Assembly: GCA_015179045.1 (NCBI GenBank)
Contig: WHUZ01000046.1
Coordinates: forward strand, 372,001 to 436,000
DNA length: 64,000 nt
Source of the DNA: Kalaharituber pfeilii
Lineage: Eukaryota > Ascomycota > Pezizomycetes > Pezizales > Pezizaceae
Reading direction: 5' to 3'
Positions within the stretch are counted from its first letter, which is position 1, and each line of letters opens with the position of its first letter. Positions 1-11,655 of the stretch are shown here, piece by piece. The notes under the pieces were generated by a model that saw only the letters and a list, made by a program, of their open reading frames with translations, was not told where the DNA came from and ran no database searches. The translations under genes and the position numbers were made by a program.

Positions 1-861
1 CATACAATATTTCACCGGACTGAACATACTACTCTTTTTTAGCACTATCACACCAATGGCCATAGTCTTGTGATTAAAGGGTCTCTCCTAGCTGTATATT
101 GACTCACTTGACTTTATTCAGTCCATTTTGATATATTGCATAGTTGGCATGCTGATATATATTTTCAGGTCCTCTTCCGATACTATTCATATGCAATATT
201 TCTATGAGAATGAAAATATTTTGAACAACTCAATGATTACTTCAAGGATTTTGTTGATACCATTCCTGTATATCTCCATAGGGATAAATTACTCAAATAA
301 AGTATTTAAATGTTTCTATTGAATAAATTGCAGGTGCAGTAGGTAGATTTCCATATCTGCAATTTTACCGCAAAAATATATGCCAAGACTTATGTGCAAA
401 TGTGCAGAGATATAATTCATCCATAACTACTTTTTTTTTTAAGTAGAGATTCAGGATCTGAAGAATGATTCTTGCTTTAAGCCTCCTAAATGGCTCATAG
501 AAAAGTAGGTTCTGTTCGTGGAAATATACAGGTTCCAATTCGCTCAGTTTTGGTGGGAAAGTGCGTCGAATTGTGGTGTGCGTCGAGATGTGGTGAAACA
601 CAGTACTCCTCCTCCGGCTCAAAATACTACCCTCCCACAGCCCGGCCGGCCATGCAGGGGGCTGCGGCCAGTATGATTACCATCAACGCTTCTGGAGCCC
701 CTGCTCTCCTCATGCTCTCCCGCCCTGGTGGCACTTCGAAAGACCTCTTTCCACTTCCTCTTTCCTCTCTTCTATCCAAAAAGAAGGGGAAATGAATAAT
801 ATATAATATATATATACCCCCGACTCTCACCCCAGTCCCAGGCAAAGGGAACCAAGCTCTC

Positions 862-1020
862 GGGTACTATCTGCGAGGAGGACAGATATGTAACCCAATG
901 ATGAGCCCACTTCGCAAAACTGCTCCCTGCCTTCCTTCTCTCCGGGTACTATCTGCAAGAAGGACAGATATGTAACCCAATGATGAGCCCACTTCGCAAA
1001 TCTCCTCCCTGCCTTCCTTC
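862..1020. repeat. Tandem duplication, 82-bp period
   Basis: Two copies start with GGGTACTATCTGC at 862 and 944. They run through the shared segment GATATGTAACCCAATGATG and the following CACTTCGCAAA, with only a few substitutions. No function is apparent. Confidence 0.85.
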
Positions 1021-3502
1021 CCTCCTTCCGTCGCCCACAGTGCCCGCGCGCCCATGGGAGGTGATGAAGGAAGTATCCCCTTGCCCACACTACAGCCTGA
1101 GCCGCGCCGGAACGACACATTGTCGCCGCACTGCTCGCTGGTGGGCGTTGGGGGTGAAGAAAGAAGATGGCGCTGGGAGTGGATTGAAATTTGGGCCGGG
1201 ATAGGGGACAATACTGCGGGGTGAATGTAGACCTGTCGGATAACGCGACGGTCTCTGGGTCTCTGGGGTGAAGGGCTCCCAGCCGAGAAACATGGGACTG
1301 GCTTGGGGTGTCCTATCTCGTGCTTCCTGCTTGCCTGCCGCTGATGGTGCCGGCGCGGGCTGTTATTACAAGCGGTACCACCAGCTATATCACCTCCGGA
1401 TGGTTCCCTTCCTGGTAACTGCAATTGAATGCGATTGCACGACCGCTGGCGGCAGAGCCGCACCCATCCCTTCACCTTCGCCTGCGCCTTTGCCTTCGAC
1501 TTCAGCTACGTAGGCAACTTTCTCCCTCGACCCGAGTTCCCTTCTCCAGTGTTCTCCCCCATCCCCGGCACACACGCAGCACGCAGAAAGTGCCAATTTT
1601 CCCTCCCACGGCATTAACTGCTCCGGGTGCTGGCTGAGCCCTGAATCCAGCATCCGTTCTGCATCCTCCTTGCCTACTGCCTCCGTATCCGTCCAGCACA
1701 CGGCCAGTGCGGACGAGAGGGGACATAGCACTGGTTTGCAAGAGGAGGACGAGGAACTGCAAGGTGGGCGGGTCCTCCCGGAGGGGCCACGATTGGGGAG
1801 GGGAGTTGCACGTGCACGCGCCTCATAGCTGCCTGCTCGCAAGCCAACCAGCAAGCCAACTACTCGGAAAAGACTCGAGTTGTCTCTGGTAGCGGTATGT
1901 GGGGCTTGGAAGGAGTGGAAGAGTGGGATGAGAGAAATTGTGTGGCCGGTCCGGTAGTCGAGGAGCGGGCCAATTGCGCTACGCGGGGGTTCGGGTCCGG
2001 GACGGCATTTTATGTGCCAGGAGATTGATATTTTGAAGCTGCTCTGAGCTTCTCACTTTTAAAGCACCAACATTAAAGCTGGTTTGCAGATCTGGATAGT
2101 ATATAGATTAGATAGTACTTGTATAGAGATAAATACAGCCATTGAACAAATCATCATTCAGACGAGAATAGAGGATTTTTTGTTGTTTCCAAGTGCAAGA
2201 ATGGGAATGAATATCTTTCATTCCAAGTGTTCTCTTCTACTCAATTCTTGTTCAGGCTTCGTTAGCTACATATTTGTTCACCTTTTACTTCCACATTGTG
2301 GTGCGCCAGTGCTTCTTCCATTCAGATTCTTACGAACGTATATACTTATGACGGTATATTTCTTTATCAAGTATTGAATCAACCCATTCCAAGTCGATGA
2401 GTTTGAAAGCATCACTTCTACAAATACATTGTTCTCCCCCGTACTTTGGTCTCTCCTTCCATGGTACTAGGATTCACCCTTTTTGCTTATGAATAGCCTT
2501 CCACCCCATCGCGCAAACCTTTCCATGCGGACAATAACTTCTTCTGTATAGGTTCAGTAAGCCTGGGTTGATAGTTCGTGGGACCGTGTTTTGTTGCACC
2601 GTTTGTGGAATAAGGTCAATAAAGCAAGAGCAAAAACAAAACAACAAGCTTTATACAGACCCGGACATGTAATTATTTTTATTTTTATTTTATTTTATTT
2701 CATTCCCCCTTCAGTCTGCAACCAAAACAAAAACTGTACATTGAATAAGGAATAATAGCACCCTTGGGTTTGTTTTATATTACTTGTATTGTGGTTCCGG
2801 TACAGCACTCCGGCTTCGTTGCCATTATTCACCAAAACACGATCAATGTTAGCACTATATGATAAGGAAGTGCGGTACCAAAACTACGTGGTAGTATGTT
2901 GCTTGTCACGGGATGGAAGGCACAAGATGCTACTATGGGAATCGGCAATACTAGTGCACGGTATATCTGGCCAGCGGAAAGAGATATACGAAGTACATTA
3001 TAGGGTGTTTCTGTGATGCATTAGTAACCCAATTAGTTTAATGCAGTGTTCTGGATGGCCTTACTTGCCGCAAAGCGTATTCTGAGCCTTATCTCCGCTA
3101 TCCACTTTCAGTATCGTATACAGATACTACCTAGTGGTATTTGCATAGCCCCCTAATACTGTCCTCGCCATAGTGCTGAAGGCAGTATACGAGTAATGAT
3201 TAAGAAAAAGGGAAAAAACGGAATTACCTCCGCTTTGTCATTGAAATGCCAGGGACTAAGCAATACACCGCCTATGTACCATCGCAATCTAGTTCCGCTC
3301 TTCCGTCTCAGTGCGGATCAGAATCCTCGAGCCGCTCGTTCTGCACTTTGTGTTCTGTACCGTGAGGCATTTACGCTCTCATGAGAAAGACAGACGGCGA
3401 GAAAGTAAAGTAGGAAGAGGCTGGCTGAGAGTGGAAGGCAGTTAGCCGGTGAATTCGGGGGTATGTGTTGTACGGGGGATAGTGTTGCTTGGGGAGGGGG
3501 GT

Positions 3503-3577
3503 GGGTTAGCGGAGGAGGAGGAGGAGGAGGAGGTGGTGGTGGAGGAGAAGGAGGAGGAGGAGAAGGAGGAGGAGAGG
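3503..3577 (+). repeat. GGA-rich microsatellite
   Basis: This is a purine run of GGAGGA and GGTGGT units, with GAAGGA interruptions. It produces spurious poly-Gly and poly-Ser ORFs on the two strands. Confidence 0.9.
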
Positions 3578-6500
3578 GACAGAGCTGCAGGTGTGCATTT
3601 TCTCCCCCTCCATTTCATTGCGTGATCGCGGTGATGGTGGTTACAGTTTGGGCTACTCCAGGTTCCCCATATGCATTGTCTGGGGGTAGACTCGGATATC
3701 GCGCACAAGCAAGTTTCATCACCAGACATGGACCTAGAGCCCCTCCTCACTCAACATCTGTAATGCTTATGGCAGCCATATCTCTCCGACACTGACACTC
3801 ACGCATAATCCTTATTTTGGCGCAAAACTTTGGTGCTCGGGGGCAACGCTCACTGTATTTCAGGGGGGTTGGACACTAAAAGCCCACCACCATAACACGA
3901 ACACTACGCACAATGTCTTGGCTCTTCTATCAGGTTCTGAGGTGGGGAGCTCCGGAAAGAAGGAAGTGGAGAGCTAATCGGGGGGGACTTTTGGTCTTGG
4001 ATGAACCTTGGCAGAAGTTTTCTTTTTTTAGGGGTCTAGGACGTACCCAAATCCACGTTGACATGATGCTGAGTGCCACCTTGATGTGATGCAACGGAAA
4101 GCTAGCTCAGCATGGCGCTCCTTGCGATAGCTGCCCTAAACTCTACTATAGCTCTTCGTATTCTGCATTGCAGGTTTCACGCAGGAAATTATCTGCGGTC
4201 ACAATCACAACCACGCTCGAAGCTCAAAGAAAGCTTTCGAGATGTTACAATATAGCCCATTGCAGAGAACACAGCTAGCAGACAACGGATTCCAATGTTT
4301 ACTTTCAGTGCAAGTGCAGCGGGCATTTGCAATGAGACATTCTAGAATTCGAGGGTTATTCCATACTTTTTCTTACCTTGTTAACGTTGTTTCAATCAAA
4401 TTCTTCATTGCCGGTGCAAAGCACGTATTCAGCGTAGAGGAATAGTCTTGCTGAAGGCACATAATTCGTTATCATGGATTTTTACTCACTTGCGTACGTC
4501 TACTGTGTTGTACCAGATGCTACTGCACCTCTCGTCCGCTTTTTGTTTCTTGAGCGTGCATTTAGCACAACATCGTAAACTTGCTACCGCCATTTTTTTT
4601 CTCAGTCACACAAGTGTGGCATCATCATCATCGTGAACCCGCCAGCTAGAGCTTATCTCTGAGGGGCTTTTGCTAAGTATGTCTACTAGATCGAACCGGG
4701 AATCCATGCGAATAGAAGCTGTTACCGGAGTCTGTTTTTCCTCCGCGTGTTGGCGAATCTGTCATACGACCGTAGCTGCTGCTGGCCAATTCAGGGGTAT
4801 CAGCGGCAGCTGCGCGTGTGTGTGTTGGGGAAAAAACACATTTCCAATCGAGGGGAGAAAGGTGAGCCATTGTGTGGTGGCACCACTGTTCGCACAGAAA
4901 GTGGTGATGTGTCTGGCCAAGAAGCGTACGTGCTCACCCCACCTGTATATCTCTACCTTTTTCATCAAAAGGTCATGGAGCCTAAGCCTCCCCCTCCCCT
5001 CTTCAGTGCGGAAGCCGGTGTTGTAGCTGCACTGCCTATGCTCTGACGACAGAGTCTATTCCACGCCACGCGTACTCCGTTTACGAGCTCAGAAAAAAAC
5101 AGAAAAAAAAAGAGGGAAATATTTCCCACACAACCTCTACCGGGACTGACTTTTGACGTGGAAGAACACCATATCGTAGGTATTCTAAAGTGCATGGTTG
5201 GACTACTAAGTTAAAGAGGTGTGAGATGAGGAGCTCCTCGAAGGGTTGGTTTTGTCACGCATTCCGTCGATTACAGCAAGAGCTAGCAACATACGCTCTG
5301 CCACGGCATGCTCAAGTGCTCGGCGCTGATACACTATCACGAACCTACATGCTAATGTAACCACCTCCGGTCGTATTTCGGGCAGCGGTTGGGAGATTCC
5401 TGGAGAGTTTAACTTGAACTTTGCTTGAGCTTGTGCAGCAGATGACTTTGACCGCTACCACCACCACCACCACCACCAGCAGCATCACCAATAGAATCGA
5501 CCACCATCACTTCCTCATGCAATGTGCCATTTCCATCGAGGCTAGCCCCCAGAGAAAATTGTATTCACACCTATTGTCGTTATCCGGATAGCAACTGTAA
5601 CAGCAGCAAGCACGCCATCCATGCCATCCTTGTCATACACAGAAGCAGTATATAAGGACCACTCCCCTCCAGACACTCTGCTCTTTCTTCCTCCCATCAC
5701 CATCATCGGCACTTGACCCTGGAGGTCAAGGACCCAAACCTACCTCCAGAAATGGCATCCTCAAGCTATTTCCTCATTATAACCCGCGCATTGACTGGCA
5801 GCTTTCCATAAACTGCCATTATATAATACAAACATCCCCTCCGGCGGACATCAAAGAACCAGCAGCTCCAGTGGGCTCAACGAGCCTCTGGTAGGAGCTA
5901 AGGTCCTCCTGCGGGCAGTGCTCACCTGCATCCGCATTCGCTGCTCGACTCTTCGCCGGCCATCGTTACCCGGTCCCGGTCCCGCCCTGGCTCGCATAAG
6001 AGAAGCGCCGTGCGAGCCACAGGTCAATGGACCAAAGAAGCCTCCTTCCCGCGCTCCAACTCAAGTCAGAGAGCAGCGGTCGGGGGCAGGTATATACAGT
6101 ACATCGGATGACCTCATCTTGACCCGCAATGCGCAAAAATGGCCTTAGCGGGCGCGCCGGCGGTGTCGAGATAGAGGCGTCCTGTGAACTGATATTCTCG
6201 GTGACGGCGGTCGTGCACAGGAGGCCGGCCTCTTCGAGGTTGTTCCCGGGGGTAAAAAGCGAGTAGGAGCGGCCCTCAGCTGGTCTGGCTCGCCTCGACA
6301 CCATTCGGAAGGAAGATGGCCTTTCTCGAATGGTATGGAGTATTCCTTGAGCTCCAGAAGGTAAATTCACCTCCGAAACTTCGTAACAGATTTCGTTCCC
6401 AGAACCCGAGCTGACAGTTCTTTTGATAGCGAGCCTCGACCGCAAACCCGACCGCACCCGCAAAGAACGAAAAGCGGTGTGCACCGTCCGATGCTCTGAG

Positions 6501-8567
6501 GGCCTTCTGTCTGGCCACTCAGTTTTTCCGGCTCCTCCCCATGCCGCCAGCCAAGCTGCTCCTCTGCCGGCTCGACTAACGCAGCCCTAGGCCCCAGTGC
6601 GATGCTGGGAAAGTTCGCAAAGGGGGCAGCAAGCTGACGGATTGGCACTCCATGCGACAGAGCTGGAGAATGCGGCGGTCACGTCAATGCGGGCGTGCAC
6701 CGGGGATTGCGATGGTGTCGGTCCTGGTTTTGCTTTGTTCTTTTTCGGGTTTGCGGCTTTTCTTCTGGAGATGTTTTGTCTTCTTGTGTCTGGCCGGAAG
6801 GTGTCCACGGCATAGCATGCGTAATGTTTTTCGAAACCGCGCATACTACTGGCTCGCTGGGGGGCAGCTCCACGGTTGCCGCTGCCTCCTCCGTTTGGCT
6901 GCACGCCTCTGAGGCAGTATCTGCCTTGTGAACAGCTGCAGTCCTCTCAACAAAAGTGAGGGACCGCCAACGCCACATATTAGACAATGCCATCGGGAAT
7001 ATATATATTTGTGTTTTGCAGCTCCGTCCGCGAACGATGTATGTGACAAGGGGCCAGGAGCTACGCTTGCTCCTGCCATTCATCACATTCACCGTCATGT
7101 GCTGCGTATTTCCTCCTCGCGCCCAAGAGAGTACAACAAGCACCTGCCACCTCGAAGGCCCAAACTAGAGACCAGCCAAACTGGGTTTCTGGACCACCTC
7201 GAATGATGATTTGCGTTTGCAGCACCGCGCTTGACTTTTCCCGCCTCATCGGGAGGGATGGAACCATTTCGAGGTTGATATATAGGCCTATTTGGGGAGT
7301 TTGCAGTGCTGGAACAGTTCAGCAAGGTGCTGTACTGTTTTGGGATGCGCTATCGTGTGTCCCGTCCAAGGTCTTGTTCTCCCCCAATTATACCCTCGAG
7401 CAAGAATTGTTGGGGAGTTCAACCACCGCCATCGCAGCAGCAGAGTACGGCAAGCACGCATATTTCCACCATCCATCCGGCCATCGACGGGGCACGAGAC
7501 TACATAAATCTTGTCTTTTGCCCTATTTCACCATTGTCTATGCGTCTGACCGTACCACGACAACCCCCGATGTACCCCCGCTGCTATTTTCTGCAACATC
7601 GGTTGGGTTCAGCAAGTCTGCTAATTTTCTCTCTCTGCGCTGTCGGTGCCGCCGCCCTCTACTGTATCCGGACCCCACTATATATATCGGCACTGAGATG
7701 ACGGAATCATCCTCTGGGACCGTTTGGAGCAACGATGCGTGGAGTCACCCCTGGCTCCCCCATTCGCCCAATTCAACGACCTGCCCACCTCATCCCGTCA
7801 CATTCCGGAGCAGCTGCGAAGGAGGATACAACAGGCAGATTATGGGTGGAACACCTTCACCGCGCCCGTACTCCAAACTTCCGTCCCACGAAGCGCGGGA
7901 CAACGTTTGCAGATTTTGGGTTCGGGGCGGGCCCGCTTCTCACGAGACGTCGGGCGAAGATGAATTTGGACTGGGGATCCTTGGTTCCGCCAACACCATC
8001 TGCCTGTTGGGACAACCCTCCATTCCTATTTGGGATGGGCTGTGGGTTCTTGCTCTCCTGGTTTTTTTTTTTTTGGTGGGGGGGGTGAGTGGGGGGGTTT
8101 GGTTTGGTTTTTGGTTTCCTCTTGTGGCTTTCTTCTTCGTTCTGACGACTGGGTTTTTCGATCGTCGGTGTTTTGTTTTCGCTTTGTTTCTTTGTTGGTT
8201 GTTTGTTTATATATATAGAGATATTTGGTACCTGGGGGTCCGACCACGGGGAGGATCTGATGCACGGTGGTTCTCCCCAACGCAGATTATTCTTCCCCCT
8301 TGTTCCGGCAGGCCGACCTGGCACAGCACTCTGTGATGTTGTACCAGGAAGCTCGGTTTTTGCCGGCGAGGAAAAGGTACCAGTGGAGACCAGGATAGCA
8401 GGATAGGATGATGCTCGAGAGCGGGAATCTCCATTTCTAGGCAATGCCACCCGTGGCTGCGCAACTACTCTGGCCTGGGGAATAGCCCCGCTGTTTCAAT
8501 CTGTTTGTCTTTCGAGTTCGTGAGAATAAAAGGAAACTTTGACAAAGAAATTGTACTGTCGCTTACC

Positions 8568-8633
8568 TATTAGTGACCGAGTACCTATTAGTGACCGAGT
8601 ACCTATTAGTGACCGAGTACCTATTAGTGACCG
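8568..8633. repeat. 18-bp tandem array in left inverted repeat
   Basis: Four copies of ACCTATTAGTGACCGAGT, the last ending in GATC. The matching right end has two copies at about 10530-10566. Subterminal repeats of this kind can be transposase-binding sites, which is inference. Confidence 0.9.
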
Positions 8634-9690
8634 ATCTCTTGGCACTCCTCCTCGTACAACTTCCACATGCAATATCTTCAGCGTCAGGCATGCTAGCAAC
8701 ATGAGGTAAATTGCAGAATATACAGCAGGCATGCCTGAACATTTGGAGGATATTTGATGGCCACACTATATATACACCTTTTGTAATTCAATAATATGCA
8801 GAGAAAGTATAGCATTCTACCCCCCCCTTGCATAGCAAAGGATAGCATATACTAAATACTATATGACTCTCCTCAACTATAGCTCTTCGTACTCTCAAGT
8901 GACTATAGAAGAAGGGTAGCTCACCTAAATGATGGTAGGATAAGTCGCTGTGAATTTCTGTAGCCTCAAAAGTAGTTACCAAAATATCTGAAAGTGCCGG
9001 AAGTGCTAAAGCTGCTAGTATGTCCTGCTGCACACATAATATACTCCACTGCAATCAATATACTACTTTAAAAGTAGCATTTCTATGCTCTTGATATAAT
9101 CAATAGTGTTTTATATAACTGAAGTAGTAGATATATGATGAACCAATTCTTTAATTGCTATATTCTATCAGCAAGTACAAATTTATACCAATTGCTGCTA
9201 CTTTAATATCAGAGTACCATTACTCTCTATAGACCTTGTTCTAAGTGCTTTACATATGCTAGTCCTCTGCGTAGCTCATATAGCACTTATTTATGTGACT
9301 GCGATGCTAGCGCCGGCACTGACACTAGCACCATTGCTAGTACTATTAGCTTATATATCACTTGCATATGTGCATCTACTGACTGCCAACTGTATGGTTA
9401 TAGTGAACCTATAACAAGATACTAATCACCCTGACAGAAGTTCTTGCAGCTAATTATATCTATGAGGTCATTATAGGATAGTATATATCCAGATACAATT
9501 CCGCTTATTATATTACTATAAGAAATACTAAATTTTTGTTAGTATTGCTCCCTATATCATTCTATATAGATGTACATGGCAGTAATAACTATTATTTTTA
9601 CCTCCTCTATCAACTATAGTTTATGCTATCAATATTGATATAGTAAGAAGTTCATTTCATCAACTAATCCTATCAGTTAGGTATATGCTA

Positions 9691-9750
9691 GCCCTGCCAT
9701 GGCAAACAGCTGCAAGCGGGGTTACGAGATATAAAAAAAAAAAAAAAAAA
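9691..9750 (+). mobile_element. Family-B micro-retroposon (hairpin + poly-A)
   Basis: The insertion consists of CCCTGCCATGGC, a short spacer, GCAAGCGGGGTTACGAGATAT and a poly(A) tail. The 9-bp target duplication TATATGCTA lies at 9682-9690 and 9753-9761. The CCCTGC and GCGGGG segments can pair. The sequence matches the 3' terminus of the family-B LINE at 46597-47197. Confidence 0.85.
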
Positions 9751-10255
9751 GATATATGCTATTATAGCCATCAGGATACTTCTATACCAGCTAATTCTGC
9801 AGCTATATACTATCATTAGTATAGATACCTATCAGGTCTACCAATCCTATTATTCTACTAGAGGCTGTCGCACTCATAAGAGTATTTTTCCTAGCAATTA
9901 ATATTCTCAGTCCTGAAATATACTATATTATTCTTGAGGATGTTTTCGTAGTAGCCAACACTCCCAATTATATTACATACTATCGTAATCATAAAAGTAG
10001 TCTTATAACTATTAATCCTGTTATTTTTAGTATATGTAGTTGCTTGTTGCAAGTAATAGAAGAGCATATTGGAAGTTTTGGCACTTCCGGCATTTTCGGC
10101 CATCTCAGTGACTGCTTTAAGGCTACTGAAATTCAGAGCAGCCTTATCCTATTACTATTTAAGTTAGCTATCTTCTTCTACAGCCACTTGAGAGTGTGAA
10201 GAGCTATAGTTGAGGAGAGTCATATAATATTTAGTGTATGCTATCCTTTGCTATG

Positions 10256-10321
10256 ACCCTGCCATGGCTTAGTGCTACAAGCGGGGTTATGTGATAAAAA
10301 AAAAAAAAAAAAAAAAAAAAA
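10256..10321 (+). mobile_element. Family-B micro-retroposon (hairpin + poly-A)
   Basis: ACCCTGCCATGGCTTAG, then GCTACAAGCGGGGTTATG and about 25 A. It is flanked by a perfect 14-bp duplication, TATCCTTTGCTATG (10242-10255 and 10322-10335). It sits in the right arm of the 8556-10574 element, so it inserted after that element arrived. Confidence 0.92.
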
Positions 10322-10587
10322 TATCCTTTGCTATGTAAGAGAGGGGTAGAATGCTATACTTTCTCTCCATATCATTGAATTACAAAAAATGTATATATAG
10401 TATGGCCATCAAAAAACCTCCAAATATTCAGGTGCACCTGCTGTATATTCTGCAATTTACCTTATGTCGCTAGCATGCCTGAAGCCGAAGATATTGCATG
10501 TGGAAGTTGTACGAGGAGGAGTGCCAAGAGATCGGTCACTAATAGGTGCTCGGTCACTAATAGGTAAGCGACAGTATAGGAATTAGT

Positions 10588-10620
10588 CTATTCGCGAATA
10601 GAGTAGTTGGTTCGCGAACC
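10588..10620. promoter_or_regulatory. Two adjacent perfect palindromes sharing TTCGCGAA
   Basis: CTATTCGCGAATAG (10588-10601) and GGTTCGCGAACC (10609-10620) are perfect palindromes with the same TTCGCGAA core, 7 bp apart. They lie just outside the inverted-repeat element and about 1 kb upstream of the NLR gene. They could bind a dimeric factor, but the function is not shown. Confidence 0.5.
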
Positions 10621-10651
10621 GGCAAATGTTCCCCTGGACCCTTCTGCGGAT

Positions 10652-10710
10652 TTGTTATTGTTTTACGTCCCGACGGTTGGATCTGTTATTGTTTTACGTC
10701 CCCGACGGTG
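10652..10710. repeat. Short direct repeat (GTTATTGTTTTACGTCC)
   Basis: Two copies of TGTTATTGTTTTACGTCC followed by CGACGGT lie side by side. They sit directly before the duplicated upstream region of the NLR gene. Confidence 0.85.
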
Positions 10711-10724
10711 ACAGAGGCGGGTGC

Positions 10725-11490
10725 TACGCAGCAGCCAACAAGGCACGCACCCCGCATTCCGCCAACGATGCCCATCCAACGCTGGTGCCTGACGTTCCCG
10801 TCCTAATGTAGTCAGCGTCTGGTTGCGAGACTAGTCCTACTGGTTTACCATCCACGCACATCGAGCGTCCCTCTGCGCTGCCTGGTAGAGAAGTCACCCA
10901 CTGGAACCCCCACTGGGAATTGCACACCACAGGATTTCCTATTGCGGAATGTGCACCCGATGCCGCATGATGTGTTGGCCGGTTGAGAAATCGATTACAG
11001 TAGAGTGGTGATGATGACGATTCACTCTGCTCTCTTAGAGAGGCAGGCGCTTGGCTGACTACGGCGCAGCAGAGTCTGGGCGCGAGCACGCAGAATGCCC
11101 CACAAGGTACACAAGGCACACAAGACACACACCCCGCATTTCCGCCCTCCAACTCCCCAACCTGTTACAGCACGTTGCCGTCCTCCTGGTTTGCGTCTCT
11201 CTGCAGTGCCTTGCGGAGAAAGTCACTCGTGTTCGCACAGCTCAGCTGAAACCCCTACTCCATGCATCTGCTTTCCACACATTCTGCTGTGCCCTGTTCC
11301 AACCGGGTCCTGCTTCGCTGCCTTCTCCTCTGCATGCACGAAATGTGTCACTAAGAGCGGCTGTGCAAACTGCACATCGCAGGACACTCCTATGCGGAAT
11401 GCGTACCTGATGCATGATGCGTTGGCCGATAGAGAAATCGATTACATGACAGTGGCAGTGCCGACGATTTCCTCACAAGAGATGTCTCTA
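10725..11490. repeat. Diverged ~350-bp duplication upstream of the NLR gene
   Basis: Segments of about 10725-11050 and 11090-11490 align as direct copies. Shared blocks include CACCCCGCATT(T)CCGCC, the GAGAAGTCAC / GAGAAAGTCAC region, (A/G)TTGCGGAATG-like segments and GAGAAATCGATTACA. Divergence is substantial, so the duplication is old. It makes up most of the likely promoter region of the gene starting at 11656. Confidence 0.7.
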
Positions 11491-11655
11491 TACCAACGTG
11501 AACTCTGGTAGTATTTTTTATTTTTTTTTTATTTTTTTTTATTTTTATAATTATCATTGCTCGCGTGCCGCCCACTCTGGTAGTAAAAACCTCTGGAGCA
11601 TTCTGCTAAAGTCTTTTTCCGCATTTCCCCCTCCATTAATTTACCTACCGCTTCG

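Larger units (their letters stand above)
1..8555. other. Region with no supportable gene
   Basis: I find no coding region here that I can defend. Open frames occur on both strands, but none has a recognisable domain, a credible splice pattern or composition unlike its antisense frame. The stretch contains an 82-bp tandem duplication (about 862-1020), a GGA-rich microsatellite (3503-3577) and a CCA run (5458-5482). A TATA-like TATATAAGG lies near 5650, followed by a 19-codon ORF at 5751. The longest ORF (7203-8336, +) ends in low-complexity T/G-rich sequence and matches nothing I know. Confidence 0.5.
8556..10574. mobile_element. TA-flanked long-inverted-repeat element
   Basis: The two ends are inverted copies of each other over roughly 450-500 bp. 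They begin CTGTCGCTTACCTATTAG at 8556 and its complement ends at 10574, and each end is flanked by TA. The left end carries four copies of an 18-bp unit (ACCTATTAGTGACCGAGT, 8568-8633) and the right end two. The shared arm continues through CTATAGCTCTTC and the pair GTGCCGGAAGTGC / GCACTTCCGGC. The AT-rich centre has no credible ORF, so the element is probably non-autonomous. The TA flanks fit Tc1/mariner, but such long arms are unusual for that group, so the superfamily is uncertain. Two family-B micro-retroposons have inserted inside it. Confidence 0.85.

Noticed and set aside
867..1854. Overlapping minus-strand ORFs of 150-200 codons
   Set aside because: They run through the 82-bp tandem duplication and low-complexity sequence, and no domain or splice pattern supports them.
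3442..3795. Poly-Gly and poly-Ser ORFs on opposite strands
   Set aside because: Both are produced by the GGA microsatellite.
7203..8336. 377-codon open frame on the plus strand
   Set aside because: It ends in T/G homopolymer-rich sequence, has no recognisable domain and overlaps long open frames on the opposite strand. A chance ORF in GC-balanced sequence is more likely.
8556..10574. LTR retrotransposon interpretation
   Set aside because: The terminal repeats are inverted, not direct, and no gag-pol sequence lies between them.
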